Made by a program: the position numbers and the translations under genes. A stretch of DNA of 46,072 nucleotides from a virus: positions 1 through 46,072 of the IMG/VR virus record IMGVR_UViG_3300026097_000038; one strand, given 5' to 3'. The notes beneath the pieces are model-generated. The model did no database searches. It was not told the DNA's origin and worked only from the letters and a program-made list of their open reading frames with translations. Position 1 is the first letter of the stretch; every line of letters begins with the position of its first letter. This document shows positions 6,018 through 14,587 of the stretch, piece after piece.

Positions 6018-6052
6018 CTGCATAAGATTCGGAAAAATGTTCCTATAGTATA
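6018..6052 (+). promoter_or_regulatory. P1: putative phage promoter for the structural operon
   Basis: 35 bases that match 34 of 35 positions with P2 (39304-39270, opposite strand) and share the core AAATGTTCCTATA with P3 (44550-44521). The upstream block is ATAAGATTCG and the downstream block CCTATAG, followed by TATAAT at 6049-6054. Each copy precedes a transcription unit and points into it. It may be read by the phage sigma-like factor at 44554-45135 (inference). Confidence 0.75.
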
Positions 6053-6065
6053 ATGAGAGAGGTTG

Positions 6066-6217
6066 CTACTTAAGTTTTAACTTACGTTATTTCCACTAAG
6101 TAGTATAACTAGTAGAGTATGAGACTTACGTTATAACTTAAGTTACACTCCTAGTTGTTGTATCTCTAAGTACTTCCTACAAGTAACCAAGACGTATGCT
6201 TCCAAACTTAAGTTAAG
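6066..6217 (+). promoter_or_regulatory. leader with repeated TAACTTAAGTTA palindromes
   Basis: The perfect 12-bp palindrome TAACTTAAGTTA is at 6134-6145. Related sites are TACTTAAGTT (about 6067-6076), TAACTTACGTTA (6078-6089), ACTTACGTTAT (6124-6134) and AACTTAAGTT (6206-6215). A similar site, AACTTAAGTAAC, lies in the P3 leader near 44500-44511. All are just downstream of a phage promoter element, so they may be operators or leader RNA structures. Confidence 0.55.
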
Positions 6218-6324
6218 GGTAAATGGTCTTGCTGAAAACTTGATGGGATAGAATCTGCGCTACCCACACAAGTATTATCCTTATTTGTCGTTATAAAGCC
6301 CGTAGGGCGAGGAACTGTCGTATC

Positions 6325-6726
6325 ATGGCTGACCCACTTCCATATTGCAAGCATGTAGAAAAGCACATCTTGACTTGTATCCAAGGTGGTATCTCCATTC
6401 GTCAGATGCTGTCGTCTATGCAGCACTTAGCTAATGCTCCCCGTTCTTTGTCCACCATGTATAAAATCTATGGGTCGTTCATGGAGATGGAACGAGCGAA
6501 GATCAATGGTGCTGTCGGTAAGAAGGTCATTGACCAAGCTCTAGAGGGAGACTTCAAATCCCAAGAGTTGTTCCTTCGTTCTAAAGGTGGTTGGTCGCCT
6601 ACACAGACTAACATTGAAGTTGAACAAGATACTGACCCTGACCTTGACGAGAGTGCAGCCGATACCCTACTAGGACTGCTAGGAATGAACCCGAATGACC
6701 CACCCGAAGAGAAAGATAACGGCTGA
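6325..6726 (+). CDS. terS: probable terminase small subunit
   Basis: 133 residues directly upstream of, and overlapping, the large terminase gene. Mostly helical, with a likely DNA-binding N terminus (GGISIRQMLSSMQ-x-LANAPRSLSTMYK) and the stretch ALEGDFKSQELFLRSKGGW, which resembles small terminases that have an N-terminal helix-turn-helix and a C-terminal portal- or TerL-contacting tail. The identification rests on position and general pattern. Its leader from P1 is about 270 bases. Confidence 0.7.
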   Translation: MADPLPYCKHVEKHILTCIQGGISIRQMLSSMQHLANAPRSLSTMYKIYGSFMEMERAKINGAVGKKVIDQALEGDFKSQELFLRSKGGWSPTQTNIEVEQDTDPDLDESAADTLLGLLGMNPNDPPEEKDNG

Positions 6727-8080
6727 CACCTTACGTGATCTGCCACCAGCTAAAGTAAAAGAACTGTTTGATGCTCTAGGACCACAGAAGGTAGAGGAGC
6801 TTAAGCATGACTGGAACTTCTGGGCTAGGGACAACCAGCTAGAGCCTGACTCTAAAGACTGGAACACATGGTTCATCAATGCTGGTCGTGGATTTGGTAA
6901 AACTAGGTCAGGTGTTGAGTGGGTACGAGAGAATGTCAAGCGTGGTGTCAAGCGTATTGCTGCTGTCGCTTCTACCAACTCAGATATTGAACGGGTTATG
7001 GTCAAGGGTGAATCTGGTTTCCTCTCTGTTTGCTGGAAGGGTGATAAGACTTACGCTGGTAAGAAGATGGGGTTCCCTGAGTGGTCGCCCACTAAACGTA
7101 CACTCACATGGGAGAATGGAGCGCAAGTACAGTTCTTCTCCGCTGAGGAACCTGAACGTCTCCGTGGTCCACAGTTTGAATTAGCTTGGTGTGATGAGAC
7201 TGCTGCATGGAACAAGGATGTAGACACTTGGGCTATGTTGCAGTTCTGTATGCGTCTGGGGAAGCACCCACGTATTATGGTTACGACCACACCTAAGCCT
7301 ACCAAGCTCATTCGTCAGATACTTAAAGACCCTAAGACTGTCGTAACGACAGGTACTACATTTGATAATGCTGCTAACCTTGCAGGTACATACCTTACTG
7401 CTGTTAAGGAACAATACGAAGGTACTAGACTAGGTAGGCAAGAACTTTATGCTGAGGTACTAGAGGAAGCGCAAGGCGCACTTTGGACTACAGCTATGTT
7501 GGATGAAGCCGCTGTTAAGCATGAGGCTGTCCCTGATCTTTCCCGTATTGTCGTTGCACTTGACCCTGCTGTTACCTCTAATGCTGAGAGTGACATGACA
7601 GGGATTGTTGTCGCTGGTATTGATGTGAACGGAGTAGCCTACGTCTTAGGTGATTACACTGACAGGTTGTCACCACAGGGTTGGGCATCTAAGGCTATTG
7701 AGCTTTACCACCAGTACCAAGCTGACCGTATTGTCGCTGAGGTAAACCAAGGTGGTGACATGGTTAAGACAACCATTCATGGTGAAGATGAGACAGTCCC
7801 CTATAAGGCTGTACGAGCTTCTCGTGGTAAGTTTGCTCGTGCTGAACCTATCTCAGCTTTATACGAACGTAACCTAGTTAAGCATGTGTCTAATCCCCCT
7901 GATGGGGCAACACTAAACGAATTAGAAACCCAAATGAGAACGTGGGAGCCACTAGGGTCGATTGGTTCCCCAGATAGACTTGATGCCCTTGTATGGGCTA
8001 TTACAGACCTCTCACTCAACGGATACAGTAAACCCAAACTGACCCTCGCTTACTCAAGTGCTAAGGGACTTTCACGCTAA
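6695..8080 (+). CDS. terL: terminase large subunit
   Basis: 461 residues, normal length. N-terminal ATPase: Walker A GRGFGKT at 64-70, Walker B FELAWCDE near 180, and a coupling TTTPKP motif. C-terminal RNase H-like nuclease: VVALDPAV, then VAEVNQGGD, then SPDRLDALVWA supply the acidic residues. It drives DNA into the prohead and cuts concatemers. The start overlaps the small subunit gene by 32 bases. Confidence 0.95.
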   Translation: MTHPKRKITADTLRDLPPAKVKELFDALGPQKVEELKHDWNFWARDNQLEPDSKDWNTWFINAGRGFGKTRSGVEWVRENVKRGVKRIAAVASTNSDIERVMVKGESGFLSVCWKGDKTYAGKKMGFPEWSPTKRTLTWENGAQVQFFSAEEPERLRGPQFELAWCDETAAWNKDVDTWAMLQFCMRLGKHPRIMVTTTPKPTKLIRQILKDPKTVVTTGTTFDNAANLAGTYLTAVKEQYEGTRLGRQELYAEVLEEAQGALWTTAMLDEAAVKHEAVPDLSRIVVALDPAVTSNAESDMTGIVVAGIDVNGVAYVLGDYTDRLSPQGWASKAIELYHQYQADRIVAEVNQGGDMVKTTIHGEDETVPYKAVRASRGKFARAEPISALYERNLVKHVSNPPDGATLNELETQMRTWEPLGSIGSPDRLDALVWAITDLSLNGYSKPKLTLAYSSAKGLSR

Positions 8081-8099
8081 TCATAGAAGCGATAAGACA

Positions 8100-9443
8100 A
8101 TGGCTAAGAAACTCTCAGAAGCACAAGCTAAGACTACACTAGGCGTAGCTGGTGATAACACATACAACGGTCAAATCCGTGCTGATGAGTTCCTGCCTGA
8201 GCTTCGTGGCAAGAAGGCCATTCGTAAGTATCGTGAGATGCGTGACAACGATAGTACCATTGGTGCTGTCATGTATGCTGTTGAGCAAATCCTTCGGGAT
8301 GTAACCTTGCACGTTAAGGAAGCTAACGATAGCCCTTCTGCTAAGGTAGAGAAAGAGTTTGTCGAGAGTATCTTCGATGATATGGAACATTCTCTTGATG
8401 ACCACATTGCTGAGGCTATCTCTAACTTGTCGTATGGCTTTAGCTGGAACGAGGTTATCTACAAGCGTCGTGTTGGCCCTACTGAACGATCCCCTAAGAA
8501 ACACTCTAAGTACACTGATGGTCGTATTGGTGTCCGTAAGATTGCTTCTCGTGCGCCTTGGACTATCAGCAAGTTTGATGTTGACCAGAAGACTGGTGAG
8601 GTCTTGGGTGTTGAGCAAGAAGTAGGCTTCATGGGTGGTAAGAACTACATCCCTACGAACAAGTCTTTGTACTACCGCACTACCAGCCTTAATGGTGACC
8701 CATCTGGTCGTTCTATCCTACGTAATGCTTATACGTCTTACGAATACCTGAACAACCTCCAATCTATTGAGGCTATCGCTGTTGAACGTGAACTCGCAGG
8801 TATTCCTGTTGCTCGTATTCCTGCTGAGTACCTATCCAACGATGCTTCCTCAGCACAAGCTGGGTTCGTTGCTAACTTGCAACAGATACTTCGTGACGTT
8901 AAGTTCAACGAACAAGGTTACATTGTCCTGCCTTCCGATACCTACCCCGATAAGGACGGAGCGCCTACCAACCAAAAGCTAGTTGACATTGAATTGATGT
9001 CGTCCAGCGGTAGTCGTAACATTAACATTGACCCTATTGTCCGTCGGTATCAACACGACATTGCTCGTTCTATGTTATCTGAGTTTCTTCTGCTTGGATC
9101 GCAGGGTGGTTCCTACGCCCTCTCTAAGTCGAAGACAGACCTGTTCCTCCGTGCGCTTGAGAGTTACATCCAAGCAATCGTGGACGTACTCAACAAACAA
9201 CTTGTTGAACGTCTCTGGCAGTTGAACGGTCTGAACTATGACGACATGCCAACCATTGTTGCTGGTGATGTAGCTCCACACGATCTTCGTGAGATTGCTT
9301 CGTTCCTGCGTAACCTTAATGGTGCGAACATTAACGTCAGTGACCACCCAGAGGTTATCCAAGACCTTATGGATATTGCTGAGTTAAACTACGACCCTGA
9401 CGTTGCTGTACAGACTACTACGGACAATGAGGAGCAAGAGTAA
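8100..9443 (+). CDS. portal protein, DUF935/Mu gp29-like
   Basis: 447 residues from ATG 8100, the start of MAKKLSEAQAKTTLGVAGDN. Diagnostic stretches include DSTIGAVMYAVEQILRDV near the N terminus and RYQHDIARSMLSEFLLLG followed by GGSYALSKSKTDLFLRALE, which match the clip/stem region of DUF935-type portals. The portal forms the dodecameric DNA channel at the capsid vertex and docks terminase. An in-frame start at 8058 would overlap terL and is unlikely. Confidence 0.88.
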   Translation: MAKKLSEAQAKTTLGVAGDNTYNGQIRADEFLPELRGKKAIRKYREMRDNDSTIGAVMYAVEQILRDVTLHVKEANDSPSAKVEKEFVESIFDDMEHSLDDHIAEAISNLSYGFSWNEVIYKRRVGPTERSPKKHSKYTDGRIGVRKIASRAPWTISKFDVDQKTGEVLGVEQEVGFMGGKNYIPTNKSLYYRTTSLNGDPSGRSILRNAYTSYEYLNNLQSIEAIAVERELAGIPVARIPAEYLSNDASSAQAGFVANLQQILRDVKFNEQGYIVLPSDTYPDKDGAPTNQKLVDIELMSSSGSRNINIDPIVRRYQHDIARSMLSEFLLLGSQGGSYALSKSKTDLFLRALESYIQAIVDVLNKQLVERLWQLNGLNYDDMPTIVAGDVAPHDLREIASFLRNLNGANINVSDHPEVIQDLMDIAELNYDPDVAVQTTTDNEEQE

Positions 9444-9808
9444 TGGCAACTCTATCCAATGCAGTCTTTGACGATGGTCTCTCAACACTGACGACGAATG
9501 GCACCCGCATTGACATCTGCTCTACGGAACCAACAACCTACGCTGAGGCAACCTCTACCTACACTTTGGGTAACGAGACGATTAGCGTAGGTTCCCCTGC
9601 GGACCGTACTGGTGGTGGTCGTGAGGTAACTGTAGGTGCTGTTTCTGATGCTACCGTCACAGGTTCTGGTACAGCTTCCTTCTACGCCATTACTAACGGA
9701 ACAGACACTCTTTACGTTACTGGTGATTTGACTACGGCCCAAGTTGTAGCAGCAGGTAACGCATTTTCACTGGGGTCATTTACTATTGGTATCCCCGACC
9801 CAGCATAA
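9443..9808 (+). CDS. probable virion structural protein
   Basis: 121 residues, Thr/Gly-rich and beta-like, with RIDICSTEPTTYAEATSTYTLG near the N terminus. I recall similar small proteins next to portal genes in marine siphoviruses. The start overlaps the portal stop as TAATG. It could be a head decoration or minor capsid protein. Confidence 0.6.
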   Translation: MATLSNAVFDDGLSTLTTNGTRIDICSTEPTTYAEATSTYTLGNETISVGSPADRTGGGREVTVGAVSDATVTGSGTASFYAITNGTDTLYVTGDLTTAQVVAAGNAFSLGSFTIGIPDPA

Positions 9809-9820
9809 GGGGTTAGGGCT

Positions 9821-11017
9821 ATGTCTAGCAGAATACTTCAACAAGACAGTAGCTTACTTCTAACACAAGCTAATGAACCACTCATCAATGACAACTTCAT
9901 TGCTACTGACAGTATTTCTACTGGTTCTCCTGCGGTAAGTTCTACCAGCCTAAGTCAAGACCATAGCTTACAGGCGGACAGCGTAAGCTCTGTAGCACCT
10001 CTTGTCCCTACCCTTACGTTAGTCGAGACTGAGAACTTTGCAGCTACCTCTGTAGAGACTGGTGTTCCAGAGGTAGATGACACTTCACTAGCGCAAGTCT
10101 ATAATCTTTCGCCAACAGGTGTTCTTGCACGTACTCCTGTCGTTGATAGTGCTAACGACCCCAATGCAATTATTGTAAAAGAGATTGAGGAAATACAAGA
10201 GATGTTTGGAGGTTGGCCCCGCAGAGCTTATGAAGTCCCTGATGGTAGACTTGTACAAGCTGAACGTGAGATAGAGAGAACCTTTGGTGACAAAGTATCT
10301 ATTGATAAAAAGGCCAAGTCCCTTATCAAGTTTGGTAAGTCTGCTGAGTTATCTACAAATGGTCTTGCTACAATTTGGACGGTAGGTGGTCACGAGACTT
10401 ATGTAGATGATAACTTAATTACTCACATCTCGTCCTCCTCTGCTGCTGATGTTTATGAAGTCATCCTTGAGTGTCACACAGTAGAAGGCACTGGAGTAGA
10501 TCAGAAGTTTACCTTCCTTACACAGACAGTCACCCTCCAAGGTCAAACTAAGGTTGCTCTACCAACTCCTGTAGCTAGGGTTTCTGAGGTCACTAACAAC
10601 AATAGTACCGAATTAGTTGGTCGTGTTGTAGTCTACGAGGATGTCGCTGTAACTAACGGTATCCCTAACGACGAGTCAAAGATACACATCGACATTGAAG
10701 CAGGTATGCAGAACTCGTTCAAGGCTGCTACAACCTTTAGTGACAGTGATTACTACGTTCTTACTGGTGGCTTTGGTTCTGTTAGCTCAAAGCAAACGGG
10801 TGCTGCCGATTTCTTTCTTGAGGTTAGGTCTGCTGGTAAGGTCTTTGTTCAACGTGCAGCCGTAAGTGCTTCGTCTGGTGGTCCGTGGAACATTGAACTC
10901 GACCCTGCTGTAATCATCCCTAAGAACTCAGATGTTCGCATTACCGTAGAGACCGACACTAATAACACTGTGGTCTTCGGTGTGTTCAAAGGATACTTAG
11001 CTGGGATCACTGGTTGA
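9821..11017 (+). CDS. putative virion protein with N-terminal repeats
   Basis: 398 residues. Residues 20-110 contain about four loose repeats of the form A-x-S-(I/V)-x-T-G-x-P-x-V, followed by a helical segment (IVKEIEEIQEMFGG) and a C-terminal region rich in beta strands ending FGVFKGYLAGITG. No enzyme motif. Located between portal and protease genes, it is probably a head-exterior or capsid-associated protein. Confidence 0.55.
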   Translation: MSSRILQQDSSLLLTQANEPLINDNFIATDSISTGSPAVSSTSLSQDHSLQADSVSSVAPLVPTLTLVETENFAATSVETGVPEVDDTSLAQVYNLSPTGVLARTPVVDSANDPNAIIVKEIEEIQEMFGGWPRRAYEVPDGRLVQAEREIERTFGDKVSIDKKAKSLIKFGKSAELSTNGLATIWTVGGHETYVDDNLITHISSSSAADVYEVILECHTVEGTGVDQKFTFLTQTVTLQGQTKVALPTPVARVSEVTNNNSTELVGRVVVYEDVAVTNGIPNDESKIHIDIEAGMQNSFKAATTFSDSDYYVLTGGFGSVSSKQTGAADFFLEVRSAGKVFVQRAAVSASSGGPWNIELDPAVIIPKNSDVRITVETDTNNTVVFGVFKGYLAGITG

Positions 11018-11051
11018 TGTTAGCTCTAAACAAAATTCAAGGTGATCTATA

Positions 11052-12236
11052 ATGTCAAAGACTGGCCTCAAGAATAAAATGGAAGCCCACAACAAGAAGT
11101 CTAAGCATAAGGTTACTATGCGGATGCTTCAAGCGGTATATGATCGTGGTGTTGGTGCTTACAAGACTAACCCACAGAGTGTTCGCCCTAACGTGAAGTC
11201 TCCTGAGCAATGGGCTATGGCTCGTGTCAACAGCTTCCTTAAGATCGTCACAGGGTCTAAGAAGGCTAACCACGACAAAGACCTGTTACCTGCGTCTCAC
11301 CCCTCGTCAACTAAGAAGTCTGTCGCCAAGGCCCGTTATGCCAACGACATCTTTACTACACACATGGAAGCAGTGTCCCGTAGTATGGACATGGGACTTG
11401 GTGGTGCTACTCACGTACACGAGTATGATGGTCAAGCGGTGTATATGCCCGGAGAGACCCATCAGGCGTACCTAGCGTCCTATGATGAGGGTGAGGCCAC
11501 TGAAGAGCAAGATGACCCCTCAGTGGACCGCATAGAGGCTCTCAGGGCTATTGTACAAGAGGTAATGAAGGAAGACTTCGCTAAAGCTGAATACCAAGGT
11601 GAGAAAGTCACTCTGAACAAGCCTCGTCGTATCCAAGGTGGCAACAAGAAGTTTGAAGTGTTTGTCATGGACGGTGACAAGGTTAAGCGAGTTACCTTTG
11701 GTGACCCTAACATGGAAATCCGTCGTGATGACCCAAAGGCTCGTGCTAACTTCCGCTCTCGTCATTCGTGCGACACTAAGAAAGATAAAACAACGGCTGG
11801 TTATTGGTCATGCCGTATGTGGGAAGCAGACACATCGGTGGGTGACATGACAAAAGATATTGAAGGTAAAATCCTCAAGACCGACGAAGAACAACGTATG
11901 GTCTATGGCTGGGCCTCAGTGGTAACCGAAAAGGGTGAAGCTGTAGTAGACCGCCAAGGGGATGTTATCGAAGCTGGCACTCTGGTGAAAGCTGTTAATG
12001 AATTTATGGAGCATGTGCGGGTCGGCAAGGCTATGCACGTAGGGGATCAAGTTGGTGTCGTTGTACACTCGCTCCCTGTCACTAAGGAAATTGGTGAAGC
12101 TCTTGGTATCCAGTCTGACCGTGAAGGATGGGTTGTCGCTTACAAAGTATTCGATGATGACATCTGGGCTATGGTGAAGTCTGGTGAACTTGCGGCCTTC
12201 TCTATTGGTGGTCGTGCTATGAAAGAGGAGATTTAA
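11052..12236 (+). CDS. prohead protease, XkdF/S78-like, with extra N-terminal domains
   Basis: 394 residues. About 275-394 match the prohead protease family: YGWASVV, VDRQGDVI, AVNEFMEHVRVGKAMH and AFSIGGRA, with His and Ser residues expected for an S78-like protease. Residues 17-65 (KVTMRMLQAVYDRGVGAYKT) resemble DUF5824, and residues 180-262 contain a distinct beta-rich domain with SRHSCDTKKDKTTAGYWSCR. The extra domains are also seen in some jumbo and marine phages. It matures the capsid by cleaving scaffold and possibly capsid N termini. Confidence 0.85.
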   Translation: MSKTGLKNKMEAHNKKSKHKVTMRMLQAVYDRGVGAYKTNPQSVRPNVKSPEQWAMARVNSFLKIVTGSKKANHDKDLLPASHPSSTKKSVAKARYANDIFTTHMEAVSRSMDMGLGGATHVHEYDGQAVYMPGETHQAYLASYDEGEATEEQDDPSVDRIEALRAIVQEVMKEDFAKAEYQGEKVTLNKPRRIQGGNKKFEVFVMDGDKVKRVTFGDPNMEIRRDDPKARANFRSRHSCDTKKDKTTAGYWSCRMWEADTSVGDMTKDIEGKILKTDEEQRMVYGWASVVTEKGEAVVDRQGDVIEAGTLVKAVNEFMEHVRVGKAMHVGDQVGVVVHSLPVTKEIGEALGIQSDREGWVVAYKVFDDDIWAMVKSGELAAFSIGGRAMKEEI

Positions 12237-12238
12237 CC

Positions 12239-13078
12239 TTGCCTAACCTCCTGAAAAACTTGCACCTTGAAGAACTGTCCCTAGTGGATCGTCCTGCCAA
12301 TGCACAGGCAATGGTAAGTCTCTTTAAGCGTGACACTTCCCAAGAGGAAATTACAAAAATGACTGATGAAATGGAAGCCAAAGTAAAGGCGTACATGGAA
12401 GAGAAAGCGTGTGGTCGTGAAGATGCTATGAAAGCTCTTGGCTACGACATGGAGAAAGCTGCTGACGAAGTGACAGAAGAAATTGTTGCTGACGAAGTAG
12501 ACAAAGCTGATGAAGCTACTGCTGAAGAGATCGACCTTGACACACTCAAGGCTGACATTGAGACACTGAAAGCTGAGAATGAAGTTCTCCGCAAGGGTCT
12601 TATCGACAACGGTTTCGTAATCAAAGCGGATGCTATCGAAAAGAAAGCTGAAGTTGAGATGCTGGAAGTCGAAGGCGAGATGGTCGCTAAGTCTGACATT
12701 CCTGCGCCAGTCCTTAAAGCTCTGGAAGCTGCTGCTGTAGAGAAAGCTGACGTTGAACTGACAAAACGTGCTGGTGAAGCTCTGCCACACTTTGATCTTA
12801 CTGTCGCTAAATCTTTGGTCGCAAAGTTCGCAGACGACGAAAAAACTATGGAAGCTCTGAAAGCCGCTGATGCAGCATTTGAAGCCTCTATGCAAGAATT
12901 TGGTAAGTCCGATGTAGACGGTGAGTTCGCTACCTCTGCCGACAAACTAGATGTTCTCGTGAAGTCCTACATGGACGACAACCAACTTAAAAAGAGTGAG
13001 TATGCCAAGGCTTATGCTGTTGTAGCTAAGACCGACGAAGGCAAAGCTCTTATCAACAAATCCTATAAAGGGGAATAA
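12239..13078 (+). CDS. capsid scaffold protein
   Basis: 279 residues, acidic and rich in Ala, Glu and Lys, with a long predicted coiled coil (about residues 95-125). The N-terminal LEELSLVDRPANAQA is typical of proteins next to prohead proteases. It begins with TTG, preceded by AGAGGAG with eight bases between; the next ATG would remove the conserved SLVDRPAN motif. It sits between protease and capsid genes, as scaffolds do. Confidence 0.8.
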   Translation: MPNLLKNLHLEELSLVDRPANAQAMVSLFKRDTSQEEITKMTDEMEAKVKAYMEEKACGREDAMKALGYDMEKAADEVTEEIVADEVDKADEATAEEIDLDTLKADIETLKAENEVLRKGLIDNGFVIKADAIEKKAEVEMLEVEGEMVAKSDIPAPVLKALEAAAVEKADVELTKRAGEALPHFDLTVAKSLVAKFADDEKTMEALKAADAAFEASMQEFGKSDVDGEFATSADKLDVLVKSYMDDNQLKKSEYAKAYAVVAKTDEGKALINKSYKGE

Positions 13079-13080
13079 TC

Positions 13081-13452
13081 ATGGCCGTCATGCAATCTCG
13101 TGATAACCGCACATTCATTGCTGGGGAAGACCTGTCCGCAGCACAATTCAAATTCGTAACTCTTGAGTCGGACGGTCAAGTTGACCTTGCAGACTCTGCT
13201 GGTGAAAACGCTATCGGTGTTTGCATCGTAGGTGGCGCTTCTGGTGCTGCTGTCACAGTGACAATCTCTGGTTCCGTTATGGTAGAAGCTGGTGGCACTA
13301 TTGCTGCTGGTGCTGCTGTACAGACTGGTGCTGATGGCACAGCTTTGGCTGCTGCTTCTGGTGATGTTGTAATGGGCTATGCCCGTGAAGCTGGTGTGGA
13401 CGGTCAGATCATTGAGATCGAACTGATCCAAGGCGGCAACGTAGTAGCCTAA
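13081..13452 (+). CDS. capsid decoration (cement) protein, DUF2190-like
   Basis: 123 residues, rich in Gly, Ala and Val. Blocks ENAIGVCIVGGASGAAVTV, GSVMVEAGGTIAAGAAVQT and VVMGYAREAG match DUF2190, a small beta fold that stabilises capsids. Placed directly before the major capsid gene. Confidence 0.8.
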   Translation: MAVMQSRDNRTFIAGEDLSAAQFKFVTLESDGQVDLADSAGENAIGVCIVGGASGAAVTVTISGSVMVEAGGTIAAGAAVQTGADGTALAAASGDVVMGYAREAGVDGQIIEIELIQGGNVVA

Positions 13453-13476
13453 CCTAGCATATAAAGGAATAATATA

Positions 13477-14490
13477 ATGCCTCTTTTGACTCCCTCCGCA
13501 GTGCATATTGACCAGCCGTTGTCTAACCTGACGCTGGCCTATGTACAAGAACAAACCAACTTCATCGCTGACAAAGTGTTCCCAACTGTGGGTGTACAGC
13601 GTCAGTCGGACAAGTACTACATCTACGACCGTGCGGACATGAACCGTGCTGGTGACGTTAAGAAACTTGCTCCACGCACCGAAGTAAACCGCATCGGTAT
13701 GGCTATCTCCAACGACAGCTACTTCGCTGACGTATTTGGCTTGGGCATGGACTTCGACGAGCAGACGCTTGCTAACGAAGATGCAATGCTGGAAATCCGT
13801 GCTGCTGGCGCACAGACCATCGTCAACCGTTTGATGATCCACCGTGAAGAACAGTTCGCTTCGACATTCTTCGCTGCTGACATCTGGGGTACAGATTACG
13901 ACGGTGTTGCAAACGCTGACAACAACTTGGCTTCGGAAGTTACACAGTGGTCGGACTACACAAACTCGACACCTTTGACTGACGTTACAACTGCACGTCG
14001 TACCATGCAACTCAAGTCGGGTGGCTTCAAGCCAAACACAATGGTTGTTGGTAAAGAAGTTCGTGACATCTTGGTCAACCACCCAGACGTGCTTGCACGC
14101 TTGAACGGTGGCGCAACTGTAACAAACACAGCTTTGATTACAGACGCTAAACTGGCTGAAATCTTTGAGGTAGAAAACTTCTACGTCATGGAAGCTGTCA
14201 AGAACGGTGCTGTCGAAGGTGCTGCGGAAGCTAACGAATTTATCGGTGGTAAGTTCGCTCTGCTGGTACACACGCCTCGTGCGGCTGGTCTGATGACCCC
14301 TGCTGCTGGTATGACATTCGCTTGGAACAACATTCCCGGCGTGAACAACTTGGGTGTTACTGTCGAGAGCTTCTCCGACGATGCACTCAAGCGTCAACAA
14401 GTTGCAGAACACATTCAGGTTAAAATGTCCTACGACATGAAGATCGTTGGTGCTGACTTGGGTGTCTTCTTTAACACCATTGTAGCCTAA
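13477..14490 (+). CDS. major capsid protein
   Basis: 337 residues, normal size for a phage coat protein. N-terminal HIDQPLSNLTLAYVQEQTNF and ADKVFPTVGVQRQSDKYYIY, central FKPNTMVVGKEVRDILVNHPDV, and C-terminal YDMKIVGADLGVFF are typical coat-protein blocks. Strong AAAGGA ribosome site and GC-optimised codons suggest high expression. A hairpin follows immediately. Confidence 0.92.
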   Translation: MPLLTPSAVHIDQPLSNLTLAYVQEQTNFIADKVFPTVGVQRQSDKYYIYDRADMNRAGDVKKLAPRTEVNRIGMAISNDSYFADVFGLGMDFDEQTLANEDAMLEIRAAGAQTIVNRLMIHREEQFASTFFAADIWGTDYDGVANADNNLASEVTQWSDYTNSTPLTDVTTARRTMQLKSGGFKPNTMVVGKEVRDILVNHPDVLARLNGGATVTNTALITDAKLAEIFEVENFYVMEAVKNGAVEGAAEANEFIGGKFALLVHTPRAAGLMTPAAGMTFAWNNIPGVNNLGVTVESFSDDALKRQQVAEHIQVKMSYDMKIVGADLGVFFNTIVA

Positions 14491-14509
14491 AGCTACCTTA
14501 TACTAACGG

Positions 14510-14537
14510 GGAACCCTGAGCTTAGTCTTGGGGTTCC
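14510..14537 (+). terminator. hairpin after the capsid gene
   Basis: GGAACCCTGAG (14510-14520) pairs with CTTGGGGTTCC (14527-14537), an 11-bp stem with two G-U pairs and a six-base loop. There is no strong T tract, so it may give partial termination or mRNA stability, lowering expression of the genes beyond. Confidence 0.55.
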
Positions 14538-14587
14538 ACCCAACTATAAAAGAACATAACAGTATTCATACATAATGGAGTAGTCCT

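Larger units (their letters stand above)
5471..6324. other. gene-free region upstream of the packaging genes
   Basis: About 850 bases without a convincing gene. It contains the second copy of the 22-base repeat; two TAGTTTAACGGTT copies (5566-5578, 5588-5600), the second in an inverted repeat; ACAAATGTCAC at 5731-5741 and again at 5918-5928; a possible host-type promoter at 5789-5816; a short GGTGG/CCACC hairpin near 5835-5850; the P1 element at 6018-6052; and a long leader with AACTTAAGTT palindromes. No tRNA was recognised. Confidence 0.7.

Noticed and set aside
6208-6426. Minus-strand frame across the P1 leader and small terminase start
   Set aside because: No ribosome site, runs into the terminase gene, and the product has no recognisable features.
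8139-8618. 159-codon minus-strand frame opposite the portal gene
   Set aside because: Shadow of the portal coding sequence; lies against the direction of the whole operon.
12281-12945. Two long minus-strand frames opposite the scaffold gene
   Set aside because: Both mirror the Glu/Lys/Ala-rich coding of the scaffold gene (giving Ser/Phe-rich or Ala/Ser-rich readings) and have no start signals.
13063-14412. Long open frame of 449 codons on the minus strand across the cement and capsid genes
   Set aside because: It is antisense to two clearly recognised structural genes and has no ribosome site or recognisable domain. Biased codon use in highly expressed genes often leaves such open frames.
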